The notes under the pieces: model-generated
Databases searched by the model: none
The model's input: only the letters and a program-made list of their open reading frames with translations
Told to the model about the DNA's origin: nothing
Assembly (NCBI RefSeq): GCF_001274875.1
Contig: NZ_CP010899.1
Location: forward strand, 124,001 to 188,000
Reading direction: 5' to 3'
DNA: 64,000 nucleotides
From: Spiroplasma kunkelii CR2-3x
GTDB taxonomy: Bacteria > Bacillota_I > Bacilli_A > Mycoplasmatales > Mycoplasmataceae
Shown here: piece by piece, positions 20,560-30,094 of the stretch
Layout of the letters: each line of letters starts with the position of its first letter
Position numbering within the stretch: the first letter of the stretch is position 1
Position numbers and translations under genes: made by a program

Positions 20560-21471
20560 ATGTCAAAACTAAATTTATTAAAACAACTTCAAAACAATGT
20601 AGAGTTAATACTTAATTTACAAGAAATTACGTTTGATATTAATAATTATCAACAGTTTGAGAGACTCTTTCAAGAATATTTAAAAAATTATCATCAATGT
20701 GAAAAAACATCATCTTTATCTTTATGCCAACAATCATTTAAAGGTTACAAATATTATATTAAAAAAGAAAATAATAATTTGTTTTTAACACGAGTTGAAT
20801 GTAATCATACAATAGCTATTAAAGAAAAAAATAAAGTTAGAAATAATTATCTTTATTATGACTTTAGTGATGAATTATTAAAATTACGATTAAATGATAT
20901 TAAAAAAGATGAAAATTTTAATAATATGCATCTTATTATTGGTGAAATGATTAATTTTGTTAAATGTCAACGAAAAAAAGGTTTATATATTCATGGTCAG
21001 CCAGGAGTTGGCAAAACTTATTTATTAATTCGCTTAGCTAATGTTTTAGCAAATAATAATCGTAAAGTTGCTTTTATTTCAGTAATTAATTTAATTAATC
21101 GAGTAAAGGAATCATTTAATCTTTTTAATAGTGAATCATCATTAGTAGAAATTTTATTAGGAGCGGATGTTTTATTTTTAGATGATATTGGCGGAGAAAC
21201 AGTTTCTCCATGAGTTCGTGATGATTTATTATTTCGTATTCTAAATGACCGTATTAGTCGTCGACTGCCAACTTTTTTTTCATCAAATTTTACAACAACA
21301 TCTTTAACAACGATTTATGCAAATGTTAAAACTGAAATTAATGATAAAGAAATTAATAAAGTAAAAGCATTAAGAATTGTTGATAGGATTCGTGGGTTAG
21401 CAACCGAATTAGAATTGTTGGGAAATAGCAGGAGAACTGATGAGTATTATGTGGAAAAGTTAACAGGATAG
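20560..21471 (+). CDS. dnaI: Primosomal protein DnaI (helicase loader ATPase)
   Basis: AAA+ loader of the replicative helicase. 303 residues. N-terminal helical adaptor, then Walker A HGQPGVGKTYLL (near residue 145), Walker B VLFLDDIGGE, and the FFSSNFTTTSL sensor region with arginines in VDRIRGLA. TGA is Trp in SPWVRDD, directly after Walker B. Start chosen at 20560, since the ATG at 20551 has no spacing from the purine-rich AGAGAG and would add only three residues; this is uncertain. Downstream lies a phosphate-transporter gene scrap. Confidence 0.9.
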
Positions 21472-21489
21472 GAATGTTGTCTGTTTGGG

Positions 21490-21783
21490 GTGCTTGCTAA
21501 AAATCGTACAATTGCGTTAAAACCAGAAATTTTGTTAATGGATGAACCAACAAGTGCATTAGATCTAATTGCAACTGCTAAAGTTGAAGAGTTAATTTTC
21601 GATTTAAAAAAGAATTTTACAATTATTATTGTAACGCACTCTTTATAAAAAGCGTTACGAATTTTTGATTATACTGCATTTTTTTGAATGGGACAGTTAA
21701 TATAATATAATAAAACAGCATTATTGTTTTCTCATTATCGTGAATCAAAAATAGAAGATTATATTATAGGTCGTTTTGGTTAA
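21490..21783 (+). pseudogene. pstB: pstB fragment (phosphate ABC transporter ATPase, 3' end)
   Basis: Open without a start from about 21490: [11 protein letters not shown] (Walker B), [24 protein letters not shown] (switch), then TAA, KALRIFDYTAFF, TAA, and the family's characteristic end EDYIIGRFG before the final TAA. These are PstB C-terminal landmarks. Two in-frame TAA replace expected Gln and Glu. The 5' two-thirds including Walker A are absent; the scrap abuts dnaI's stop, implying a deletion brought it here. No other pst gene is in the window. Confidence 0.8.
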
Positions 21784-21855
21784 AAAGATTAAATTTATTA
21801 TTTGGTTTTATTTTTCTGATAAAGTAACTTTTAATTTGGATATTTTCTAATTTTC

Positions 21856-21884
21856 TTGCAAATTGACTCTATAGGTTATAGAAT
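21856..21884 (+). promoter_or_regulatory. Promoter of gapA
   Basis: TTGCAA (21856-21861), 17-base spacer, TAGAAT (21879-21884), about 70 bases before the gapA start. Consensus-like in both boxes. Confidence 0.5.
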
Positions 21885-21954
21885 GTATGTAAGTATGCAA
21901 TATTTTTATTGCAGACTAAGAAGGTATTAAATATATGTAGAGGAGAAAAAGTAG

Positions 21955-22953
<999 letters not shown>

Positions 22954-22966
22954 TTAAAATATACAA

Positions 22967-22994
22967 AACACTAAAAAATATTTTAGTGTTTTTT
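22967..22994 (+). terminator. Terminator of gapA
   Basis: Perfect 10-bp stem AACACTAAAA (22967-22976) / TTTTAGTGTT (22981-22990), AATA loop, followed by TTTT. It starts 14 bases after the gapA stop. Confidence 0.85.
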
Positions 22995-23141
22995 ATTTTT
23001 ATAAAAAAAGATATTTCTTATGCTATAATATTTTTATAAGAATTACTATTATAAAAATAATCTAACAAACTATAGTTAATATCAGTTTGTTTATTTACTA
23101 TTCATAATGGAGACAATTAAAGCAATTAAGGAGAGCAAAAA

Positions 23142-23453
23142 ATGAAAAATCCTATTTTAGAAAAGCATTTTAGTAATATTTGTGATCAACTAAAATTATT
23201 TTTAAATACAGAAAAAATTAATGACTCAACAAACCCAATCCAATTATTATATGATAATGTTATTTTAATTCATAACAATGGATGCGTTATTACCGATGAG
23301 TATTTTACATATCGTTTAGAATTAGCCTTGGCAGATACTTATAAAACACTGTTATTACGAATTGATTAATTATTACAAAATGATAAAAAATTAGATTTTA
23401 GTTATTTTGAAACGTGTAAAATGAAGTGCAACGAATCTTTATTAATTAAATAA
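23142..23453 (+). pseudogene. Unrecognised small protein, probably truncated by TAA
   Basis: A good site (AAGGAGAG) precedes MKNPILEKHF; 75 codons lead to TAA at 23367-23369. The same frame then continues LLQNDKKLDFSYFETCKMKC to a second TAA at 23451-23453. Since Gln would fit at the first stop, an original protein of about 103 residues broken by CAA to TAA is likely, as in nearby pseudogenes; a genuine 75-residue product cannot be excluded. Polar, helical, no signal peptide. Family not recognised. Confidence 0.5.
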
Positions 23454-23578
23454 TATAATAAAAATTAAAAAAATCAACCATAAATTTAAAAAAAATCAAA
23501 AATATTTTTAATTTTTATTTATATTTTAAATATATTTACACACTAAAAATAATTTATTAAGTTTTTTTATTAATAAAT

Positions 23579-23749
23579 TTATTTAATATTCTGTAAAAAT
23601 ACTTCTTTTGCAATTATTCAATTTAAACACGGTCGGAGTTTTTCATTAATTACATCATTAACTACCCAATCTAATCGTTTCTGAGTAACATTACTAAAAT
23701 CAGTTCCCTTAGAAAATAATTTTCTTAATTCACTTGTAGTATCCAACAT
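23579..23749 (-). CDS. Small open frame of unknown function (possible remnant)
   Basis: 56 codons on the minus strand, MLDTTSELRKLFSKGTD at the start and IAKEVFLQNIK at the end, one TGA Trp. No convincing ribosome-binding site. It lies in an AT-rich stretch (23454-23880) with no other gene; the rest of that stretch shows nothing I can assign. Probably the tail of a lost gene. Confidence 0.3.
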
Positions 23750-23879
23750 ACATTTTAAATATTACAAGAAAATAACAAAAATAATAAAAATATTTATTTT
23801 ATAATATAAAAATATCATAAAATAAATAAATAAAAAATATAAAATTAAACAAACTAAAAATTAGTTTAAATACAAAAAA

Positions 23880-24982
23880 TTAATAATTTAAAATTATCTT
23901 AATTAAACTATTCAAAAAATTAAATGGTGTCTGAAAATTTAAAGACTTATGAACTCTTTCAAAATTATAAAAATAATAATAATCATTTAATTTATTCTGT
24001 AAACTAACGACATTTAATATTTTTTCTTCAAATACAAATAATTTAGTATAATTTTGATGAAATCTTTCAATCTTACCGTTCGACTGTGGAGAACGAACGG
24101 GTGTTGTCTGATGAAAAATATTTTTATTTTTTAAAAATTGAGTAAAATTAGTTTCTTTAACATTATTTTTTTGATTATTCCGATAATTATTAATAAATTC
24201 AGAACTGTTATCAGTTCTAATCCGTGTTATTTTAACACCAAATATATTTTAAAATCACTAATTGCTTTTTTAACAGAATCAATAGCATTATCAATACTTA
24301 ATTTATCATAAACATATCCTAATGCTAATCTTGTTTTTTCATTAATAAAATCATAAACATAATACTTTTTATCAACTGGAAATTTACTTGGTACAAAATA
24401 TTTATCGTCCATCTGTAATAAACCTATTTCTTTAACTTCATATCTTAGATGTTGTTTTTTAATTTCTTTAATTTTATTTTTTATTTTTGATCATCTTTCA
24501 TCTTTTTTAAGTCAACGAAAAAATGTTTTTAAATTTTTTGGTGCTTTATTTTTTAATTCTTCTCCATGAATTCTTTTTTTTAAATTATAAAACAAAGATA
24601 AAACACCACCAGCACACTTATTACAATATTCAAAATATAAATCACAAATATTTTGACGAACATCATTACTGTATTGATAATTAATATTATTAGTAATTGC
24701 TGACTTTAATAACAATTTATTAAAATCATTATTTTTATATGCAATTAAAATTCTATTCGCTCAATAATAAAAAGTTGAAAACTTATTTTTAAAATATTTT
24801 TTAATTAAATCTTTCAACAAAAATTTATCATTATTAATATAATAATCATTACACAAATTAATATATGAAAATATTTTTTGTTTTATTTTTTTATAATATT
24901 TATTTTTATAATTTTTACTTAAAAAATTTTTTAATTTTGCTTGTAAATCAAACAAATTAAAATTATTAATAATATATTTCAT
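23880..24982 (-). pseudogene. DDE integrase-core transposase with one frameshift
   Basis: IS3/IS481-type integrase (rve) transposase. Start at 24982 after GGTGGGTG (an upstream ATG at 25048 lies beyond a terminator). N-terminal half is helical and Lys/Asn/Tyr rich; the core carries Asp in LLQMDDKYF, then after a frameshift Asp in RIRTDNSSEF and Glu in SPQSNGKIERFHQ, giving the DDE triad. The shift is at about 24236, where AAAATATATTTGG seems one T short of restoring KIYFGVK. All other sequence is clean, so the loss is recent or, less likely, a recoding site. C-terminal NFERVHKSLNFQTP is typical. No clear terminal repeats found. Confidence 0.75.
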
Positions 24983-25037
24983 TAATTTACACCCACCATC
25001 AATGTAGAATGTAGAATAAAGGATGAAGTATGACAAA

Positions 25038-25067
25038 AAACCGACCATTATTGGGTTGGTTTTTTTA
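25038..25067. terminator. Bidirectional terminator beside the transposase gene
   Basis: AAACCGACC (25038-25046) / GGTTGGTTT (25054-25062) with one G-T pair and an ATTATTG loop, A run on the left and T run on the right. It insulates the transposase gene from the phage-type control region. Confidence 0.65.
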
Positions 25068-25069
25068 TT

Positions 25070-25378
25070 TGAAAATTAACTCTAAAAATTAAATAATTGG
25101 CTCTACAAGTGTTTAATTTATAATTACATATTTTTAGGGAAGGTTCTCCAACAAGGCATTTCCGCCGGCATGAAACCATTAGAGCTGTTAACTTGTTTTT
25201 TTGCGATTTTGTAAATTAATGACTTTGATTAAGATAGACGCGTAGCGGTGCATTCATAACTATTAATTGCAAGGATAAAAATAAAATCTTGTGCGTAGAG
25301 GTTAAATAACTTTTAAGAACTGGGCAAGGATTTCTTAATTAATCTACTAGTGGGGACTTGATGAGGAGGTACTTAATA
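25070..25378 (+). other. Non-coding leader of the phage-type small-gene block
   Basis: About 300 bases with no gene. It contains islands of unusually high GC for this genome: CATTTCCGCCGGCATG (near 25160) and AGACGCGTAGCGGTGC (near 25240), and ends with GATGAGGAGGTAC. An ATG at 25361 opens only 16 codons. Could be a replication or control region or a structured RNA; I cannot fold it convincingly. Confidence 0.4.
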
Positions 25379-25431
25379 CTACAAGTAACTACAAAATGTA
25401 GAACATTGTAGTACTTTGTAGTTAATTGTAA
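25379..25431 (+). promoter_or_regulatory. Helically phased TTGTAG/CTACAA array
   Basis: Six hexamers: CTACAA at 25379 and 25389 (10 apart), then ATGTAG 25396, TTGTAG 25406, TTGTAG 25416 and TTGTAA 25426 (each exactly 10 apart). The two orientations make nested perfect inverted repeats: AACTACAAA/TTTGTAGTT and TACTACAA/TTGTAGTA. The array ends 2 bases before AAAGGAG of the first small gene, so bound protein or RNA folding would control that operon. Operator or iteron use is inference. Confidence 0.6.
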
Positions 25432-25447
25432 AAAGGAGAATTTAAAA

Positions 25448-25609
25448 ATGATTATGAAAAAGAAACTTTGTTTTAAAAAAAGATATTGAGGATATTGCTT
25501 TAAATGTAATCAAGAAAATAAAGAAGAAATTGAAAATAGATTGATTAAATACACACTTTCACACGATGAAATTACTAATGAACATTGAGCATTAGGTAAA
25601 CAAAATTAG
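25448..25609 (+). CDS. Small cysteine-containing protein, first of the phage-type block
   Basis: 53 residues, basic N-terminus MIMKKKLCFKKR, then YCFKCNQEN (a CxxC pair, possibly half a zinc site). Strong AAAGGAG at 25433 with ideal spacing; a second ATG at 25454 is less well spaced. Two TGA Trp codons. Family not recognised. It opens a run of very small, closely packed genes (25448-27287) that looks like a phage early operon. Confidence 0.6.
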
Positions 25610-25622
25610 GATGAATTAAATT

Positions 25623-25781
25623 ATGAAAAAATATAAATACTTGTTATTATCAAAAGATAAATTTGGATTTAATACTCAGTTTTTTTATACATATATTGAA
25701 GCAGAGCTTACTGCTAAAAATATATTTTACAGTGAAAAAACTATTATTAATTTAGAAAAAATTGAATGACAAGGAGAATAA
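25623..25781 (+). CDS. Small protein of unknown function
   Basis: 52 residues, MKKYKYLLLSKDKFGF at the start and KIEWQGE at the end with TGA as Trp. Its last codons contain GGAG, which serves as the ribosome-binding site of the next gene. No signal peptide or known motif; not recognised. The packing with neighbours supports a real gene. Confidence 0.55.
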
Positions 25782-25786
25782 ATAAT

Positions 25787-26080
25787 ATGAAAGAAATTAG
25801 AAAATTAAAATTATCAGAATTTCAAAAAGAAATTATTAATAAATTAGATGATGAATACTGCTATGAATTTGGCGGTTATGAAAATAGTATTTTTATTTTT
25901 AATAAAAAACAGGAATTTTTAATCACAATAGATAAAAAAGATGACACTGCATCAATAAATGAAAGTTTAGAATTTTGTAAAAGCAGAATTGAAAAAAGTT
26001 TAGATAACCATAACAAATTTGTTAAAGGTGAAGAAAAAAGAATTAAATTATTAGAACTTATATTAAAGGAGAATAAATAA
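25787..26080 (+). CDS. Small acidic/basic helical protein of unknown function
   Basis: 97 residues; starts MKEIRKLKLSEFQKEI at 25787 after GGAGAATAAATAAT (an in-frame ATG at 25766 falls inside the preceding gene and is rejected). Middle YEFGGYENSIFIFNKKQEFLITID looks like a small beta sheet, the rest is helical and charged. No family recognised. Part of the small-gene train. Confidence 0.6.
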   Translation: MKEIRKLKLSEFQKEIINKLDDEYCYEFGGYENSIFIFNKKQEFLITIDKKDDTASINESLEFCKSRIEKSLDNHNKFVKGEEKRIKLLELILKENK

Positions 26081-26081
26081 T

Positions 26082-26219
26082 ATGTATAAAGATGAAAATG
26101 GAAATATTTATACTGAAGAAGTTTTATTTAATGAAGCATTAGAAGAATGTTATTCAGAAGAGAATGCTTATGACTATATTGAGACATTAATTGACGAAAA
26201 TAATTTGGAGGAAATTTAA
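26082..26219 (+). CDS. Very small acidic protein
   Basis: 45 residues, strongly acidic (EEVLFNEALEECYSEEN, DENNLEEI). AAAGGAG lies in the end of the previous gene; one base separates stop and start. Its own final codons carry GGAGG for the next gene. Acidic micro-proteins of phages often act as inhibitors or DNA mimics, but nothing here shows that. Confidence 0.5.
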   Translation: MYKDENGNIYTEEVLFNEALEECYSEENAYDYIETLIDENNLEEI

Positions 26220-26221
26220 TA

Positions 26222-26395
26222 ATGAGTAAGTTTATTTCACATTGTAATTATTGTGCTGGTTATTTTGATTTCTCAGATTATGATATCGAAAATAAACCAT
26301 TAGAAACAATTAATAAATTTAAAATTAGAAATAATAAATATTGCTTTAATAGTTATCAAGGAATTAAAAATATTAAAAATAAGGAGGAATTATAA
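26222..26395 (+). CDS. Small cysteine-containing protein
   Basis: 57 residues beginning [15 protein letters not shown], with a CxxC pair and a third Cys in YCFNSYQG, so a small metal site is possible. GGAGG upstream inside the previous gene; AAGGAGG near its own end feeds the pentapeptide gene. Not recognised. Confidence 0.5.
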   Translation: MSKFISHCNYCAGYFDFSDYDIENKPLETINKFKIRNNKYCFNSYQGIKNIKNKEEL

Positions 26396-26396
26396 T

Positions 26397-26753
26397 ATGA
26401 AAACATTAAAAGATATGATTGCGGACTTAACTAGTATTGAAGTTGAACAAGAAAAATTAAATAAATATTTAGAAAGTGAAAAATTAGATTTAAAAGATGC
26501 TGATTTATATGGTGCTGATTTACGCTGTGCTTATTTAGAAGATGCTAATTTAAAAGGTGCTTATTTAACTGGTGCTGATTTAGAAGGTGCTGATTTAAAA
26601 GGTGCTGATTTAAAAGATGCTAATTTAGAAGATGCTAATTTATGTGGTGCTAATTTAACTGGTGCTTGTTTAGAAGATGCTAATTTATGTGGTGCTAATT
26701 TATATGGTATCGAAATCACAGAAGAACAATTAGACCAATTAGATATTATTTAG
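26397..26753 (+). CDS. Pentapeptide-repeat protein
   Basis: 118 residues. After a helical, charged N-terminus ([18 protein letters not shown]-like region, residues 10-30) come about 14 tandem A(D/N)LxX-type pentapeptides ([25 protein letters not shown] and so on), forming a short right-handed quadrilateral beta-helix. The tail [14 protein letters not shown] is acidic. At DNA level the units are near-identical 15-mers, so copy number could vary by slippage. Family members can mimic DNA and protect gyrase, but many have unknown roles. In a phage-type early block an anti-host or DNA-mimic role is a reasonable guess, no more. Confidence 0.85.
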   Translation: MKTLKDMIADLTSIEVEQEKLNKYLESEKLDLKDADLYGADLRCAYLEDANLKGAYLTGADLEGADLKGADLKDANLEDANLCGANLTGACLEDANLCGANLYGIEITEEQLDQLDII

Positions 26754-26764
26754 GAGGATTAATA

Positions 26765-27121
26765 ATGACTATAACAGAATCAATTAAATTTGATAAATTA
26801 CAAGAAGAAAATGAAGCACTTAAAAAAGAACTTACTGAAAAAGATCAAGAAATTAAAAAATTAGAAGAACAGTGGGAAAGTCTTGTATATAATAATTATA
26901 AATTACAACAACAACAATTATATAAAGAAGATTTTAAAACATTTGATTATTGTATTAATTGTGGAGATGAATTATTTATCATAGATAATATGAAAAAAAG
27001 AAAAAAAGAAATAAAAAAAGTAAATATAAATGAAAAATGTAATACTTGTGGGTGAAAAAGGATAATTGATTTAAAAGATAATTCATTATATGACAAATTA
27101 CCTAGTAAGGATTTGAAATAA
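26765..27121 (+). CDS. Coiled-coil zinc-ribbon-like small protein
   Basis: 118 residues. Residues 5-40 form a charged coiled coil (LQEENEALKKELTEKDQEI). The C-terminal half has YCINCGDE and later KCNTCGWKR (Trp from TGA), two CxxC knuckles that would make one zinc ribbon. AGGAGG precedes it; its stop overlaps the next ATG (TAATG at 27119-27123). Likely nucleic-acid binding by inference. Not matched to a named family. Confidence 0.6.
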
Positions 27122-27287
27122 TGAAATGTAAACATTGTTTAAAAATATTTGGAGTGCTTGCAATTATTAAAAAAATATCAATAGTAGTGATTATTTAAAA
27201 TTGTGTTTTCTTTGTTCTGAAATATGAATAAATATATATTTTGATGAATCATATAATATTGCATATGAAAAAATGGAGGTGGAATAA
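27121..27287 (+). pseudogene. Small CxxC protein gene with a frameshift
   Basis: Starts MKCKHCLKIFGVL, then the frame must change (near 27165-27175) to give SSDYLKLCFLCSEIW, ending KMEVE. Restored, it is about 55 residues with two CxxC pairs. It begins and ends with TAATG overlaps to its neighbours, so translation coupling was probably intact before the damage. Confidence 0.55.
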
Positions 27288-28063
27288 TGAATAATATAGT
27301 TCAAAATGTTTCTTTTCCTTTTCTTATTAAAGGTAATGATTTTAAAGAATTAAGTTTAAAAGCATTAAAAATTAAAAAATGAATTGATGAAAATGGGCCA
27401 GAATTAGCAGAATTTATTTATCGTCATCGTAATTATTATGCTACAACTGCTTATAAAGATGTGAATTTAAAAGATATTCCTAGTCTTGTAAGTAAAGTAA
27501 ATATTTTTTTTAAAGAACTATCAGAAATAATTAAACCATTTAAAGATGATTTAAATCGGATTTGTACTAATACTATTAATTTAGAAAAATGTATTGAAAA
27601 TAATAAAATTGAAATTAAAAATAATATTAATCAAGTACGCATTAAAAAACAAAATGAATTATTTAAAGAACAAGAATTAAAAAAACAAGAATTACTTGAA
27701 AAAGCAAATAGTTTAACACCAGATATGGGTCTTGATATAGACCAAATTCAATATGAACAAGTTCGTGTAATGGAACAAATTGAGCAAATTGATAAATCAT
27801 TAGAACCAAAAGAATTAAAAAAAGTTGGTATTAATTTAATAAAAGAAAAAATATTAATAAAAGATATTGAAATACTGGGAATTGATAATGATTTTTTAGA
27901 AAATGCAAATAAATTAGAACTAATTAATTTAATTAAGACTTATTTAGTTATTGATGAAAAAATTGTTAAAAATGAAATTAAAGCACAATGAGATAGTAAT
28001 GTAAATACTAATACTATTGGTATTAAAGGTATTAAATTCAAAATAAATAAAGGAGTAAAATAA
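27287..28063 (+). CDS. Coiled-coil protein upstream of recT (possibly DUF1351-like)
   Basis: 258 residues, cytosolic and almost entirely helical, with a Lys/Glu/Gln-rich coiled coil at residues 90-185. The layout (LSLKALKIKKWIDENGPEL, then FKELSEIIKPFKDDLNRIC) and its place immediately before recT recall the DUF1351 protein that precedes recT in many Firmicutes phages; the match is by position and general look only. GGAGGTGG site upstream. TGA Trp in KKWIDE and AQWDSN. The recT start follows after one base. Confidence 0.6.
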
Positions 28064-28064
28064 A

Positions 28065-28923
28065 ATGACAAATGAATTACAACAATATATTAAAGGTGCA
28101 ATTATTAAATATGAATTAAAAGTTAATGATAAATATTTAAAAGAAAATATTTTAGCACTTGAAGAATTAAAAGTGAAAAATGTACAAAGTTATATGCAAT
28201 TAGTTAATACTACTGATAATACTAAAATTACAGCATTAGGTATTATTAAATTAAGTAATAAAGGGTTAATTTTTGGAAAAGATTTTAATATTATTCCATT
28301 TAAAAATAAATTAACTACTGTTATTGATAGTAAAGTTTATTGTAAAAGAATTGAAGAAGCAGGATATAGCCCAAGAAAAGCAATTATTTTTAAATGTGAG
28401 AAATTTGAATGAGATAGTTTAAATTAATGTCCTAAAATAAATGAAATTAATTTTAATGCAAATACGAGTGATTATAATGAAATAATTGGTGCTTATGCTT
28501 TTGCAAAAGATAAAAATGGAAATTATCAAGGTATTTTATTAAGAAAAGCAGATATTGAACGATTAAAAAAAAGTAGTCCAAGTGGAAATAGTGAATATTC
28601 ACCTTGAAATAAATGACCAAAAAAAATGGTTGAAGCAAAATTATATCGTAAATTATCATTAGAAATGGGAATTGATATTTCTGATATTGATTTAGATGAA
28701 AAAGAAATTAAAAAAGATGCTAATTTTGAATATATTTCATTTAAAGATATTAATGTCGCCAAAAATAAAGGGCAAATTAGCGATGAACCATTATCAAATA
28801 ATATAAATTACCCCATCTTATACAGAAATAGCAGACACAAATGATAATGTCGTTAAAGAAGATGATATCTCAAATTTAACACCAGTAATTAATAATAATG
28901 ATGAGGATTGAGCAACTTGATAA
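28065..28923 (+). pseudogene. recT: RecT-family single-strand annealing protein, broken
   Basis: Phage recombinase that anneals single strands. N-terminal helices, then LTTVIDSKVYCKRIEEAG, GAYAFAKDKNG, LLRKADIERLKKSSPSG, SPWNKWPKKMVEAKLYRKL, the RecT core order. Damage: TAA at 28425-28427 (SLN-stop-CPK, Gln likely) and a frameshift near 28802, after which the tail TPSYTEIADTND and NNNDEDWATW reads in another frame to TAA at 28921. Restored length about 286 residues, normal. Sits directly before a RuvC-like gene, as in phage recombination modules. Confidence 0.8.
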
Positions 28924-29179
28924 TATGTATTGATCCATCAGGAACTGGTACTACTGCTATTGTTATATATAAAAATAATAAAGTTATTAGAAAAGAACAA
29001 TATTATAGTAAAGATTGAAAAAAAATTTTGAATTTGTAGATGAATACATAGATAAGTATTTATATTATTATTTTGTAAAAAATAAAGGTGAAATTTTTTC
29101 AGAAGTATTAAATATTGAAAATTGCTTATATACCTCTGCTAATAGTTCAAAAGACAGAGATGATTTATTACGATTAGTT
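28917..29179 (+). pseudogene. RuvC-like resolvase fragment fused to the methyltransferase
   Basis: From TTG 28917, overlapping recT's end: ICIDPSGTGTTAIVIYKNN, a RuvC-fold first strand with catalytic-type Asp, KDWKK, then after a one-base slip in AAAAAAAATTTT (near 29007) FEFVDEYIDKYLYYYF and SANSSKDRDDLLRLV. About 88 residues remain; phage RuvC-like enzymes are near 150. The frame then runs straight into the methyltransferase start, so an internal deletion probably joined the two genes. Alternative: an unrelated RNase H-fold protein. Confidence 0.5.
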
Positions 29180-29923
29180 ATGAAAACTAATTTAGGTAAA
29201 TTATATTTAGGTGATAGTTTAAAAATATTTAAAATAATACCTGATAAAAGTATTGATTTAATATTAATTGATCCACCTTACCTTTACCCCGATATTGCTA
29301 AAAAATTAGAAAATAAAGAAAAGTATATTGAATATAATTTAAAAAAAATGCAAGATCATAATTGTTCTAATATTCAATATCAAATTCGTAAAAGAGAACT
29401 TGAATTTTTACAAGGTGAATTTATTGATAGTTTTGATATACCATCATATTTTAAAGAATGAATGCGAATTATTAAAAAACCAAATTTTATAATTTATTTA
29501 TCAAAACAACAATTAAAAGAATATTTAATTGAAATTGAAAATTATAATTTACAAATGATGCACCTAGTAATAATGCATATTGTAAAGATAAAGAATTATG
29601 TTTATATATTTATAATAAACCAATTTCTTATAGTAATGTTTGAAATCAAGATATGCAGACTGTTTATCAAATAAGAAACAGTAATAATCAATTTATAGGA
29701 ACAATTAAACATCCTACTGTTAAAGATATTAATTTTATTAAATTACAAATTAATAAACATAATAAAGTTGGCGATACTGTATTAGATTTTTTTTAGGAAG
29801 TGGAACAACTGCTATTGCTTGTGAACAATTAAGTCGGCATTGAATTGGTATAGAAATTAATAAAAATATTATAAATTAGCAAAACAAAGATTAAATAGCA
29901 TTCAAACTACATTATTTTTTTAA
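29180..29923 (+). pseudogene. Beta-class adenine/cytosine-N4 DNA methyltransferase, broken
   Basis: Begins MKTNLGKLYLGDSL; motif IV LILIDPPYLYPD at residue ~33, KEWMRIIKKPNFIIYL (Trp from TGA), and motif I near the C-terminus, DTVLDFFLGSGTTAIACE, then HWIGIEIN. The order IV before I is the beta class. Frameshifts near 29550 (after ENYNLQ), at the T run 29787-29795 (one T short in DFFLGSG) and near 29870 (one base short in NKNYYKLAKQRL). Restored length about 247 residues. Orphan: no restriction gene beside it, so in the phage it probably protected the genome. Confidence 0.75.
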
Positions 29924-29935
29924 AGGGGATTATTT

Positions 29936-30094
29936 ATGAAAAGAAAATTAATTCGTAATATTAATGTTTACTTAAATGAAAAACAAGAAAAAGTTTGAAA
30001 TGAATTACCTGAATTATATACCAACTCACAACGAATAGAACATCTTATTAATTTTTATATAAAACACAATAAAGGAAATAATAAAAATGAATAA
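29936..30094 (+). CDS. Small ribbon-helix-helix-like protein
   Basis: 52 residues: MKRKLIRNINVYLNEKQEKVWNELPE. A basic beta-strand-like start followed by two helices fits an Arc/CopG-type DNA-binding fold, though too short to be sure. AAAGGGGAT site precedes it. TGA is Trp. Its end overlaps the next gene by 8 bases, indicating coupling. Confidence 0.55.

Noticed and set aside
24983-25048. N-terminal extension of the transposase from ATG 25048
   Set aside because: It would start inside a terminator hairpin; GGTGGGTG supports 24982.
26480-26710. Tandem 15-bp DNA repeats as a CRISPR or satellite array
   Set aside because: They encode the pentapeptide repeats of one intact reading frame.
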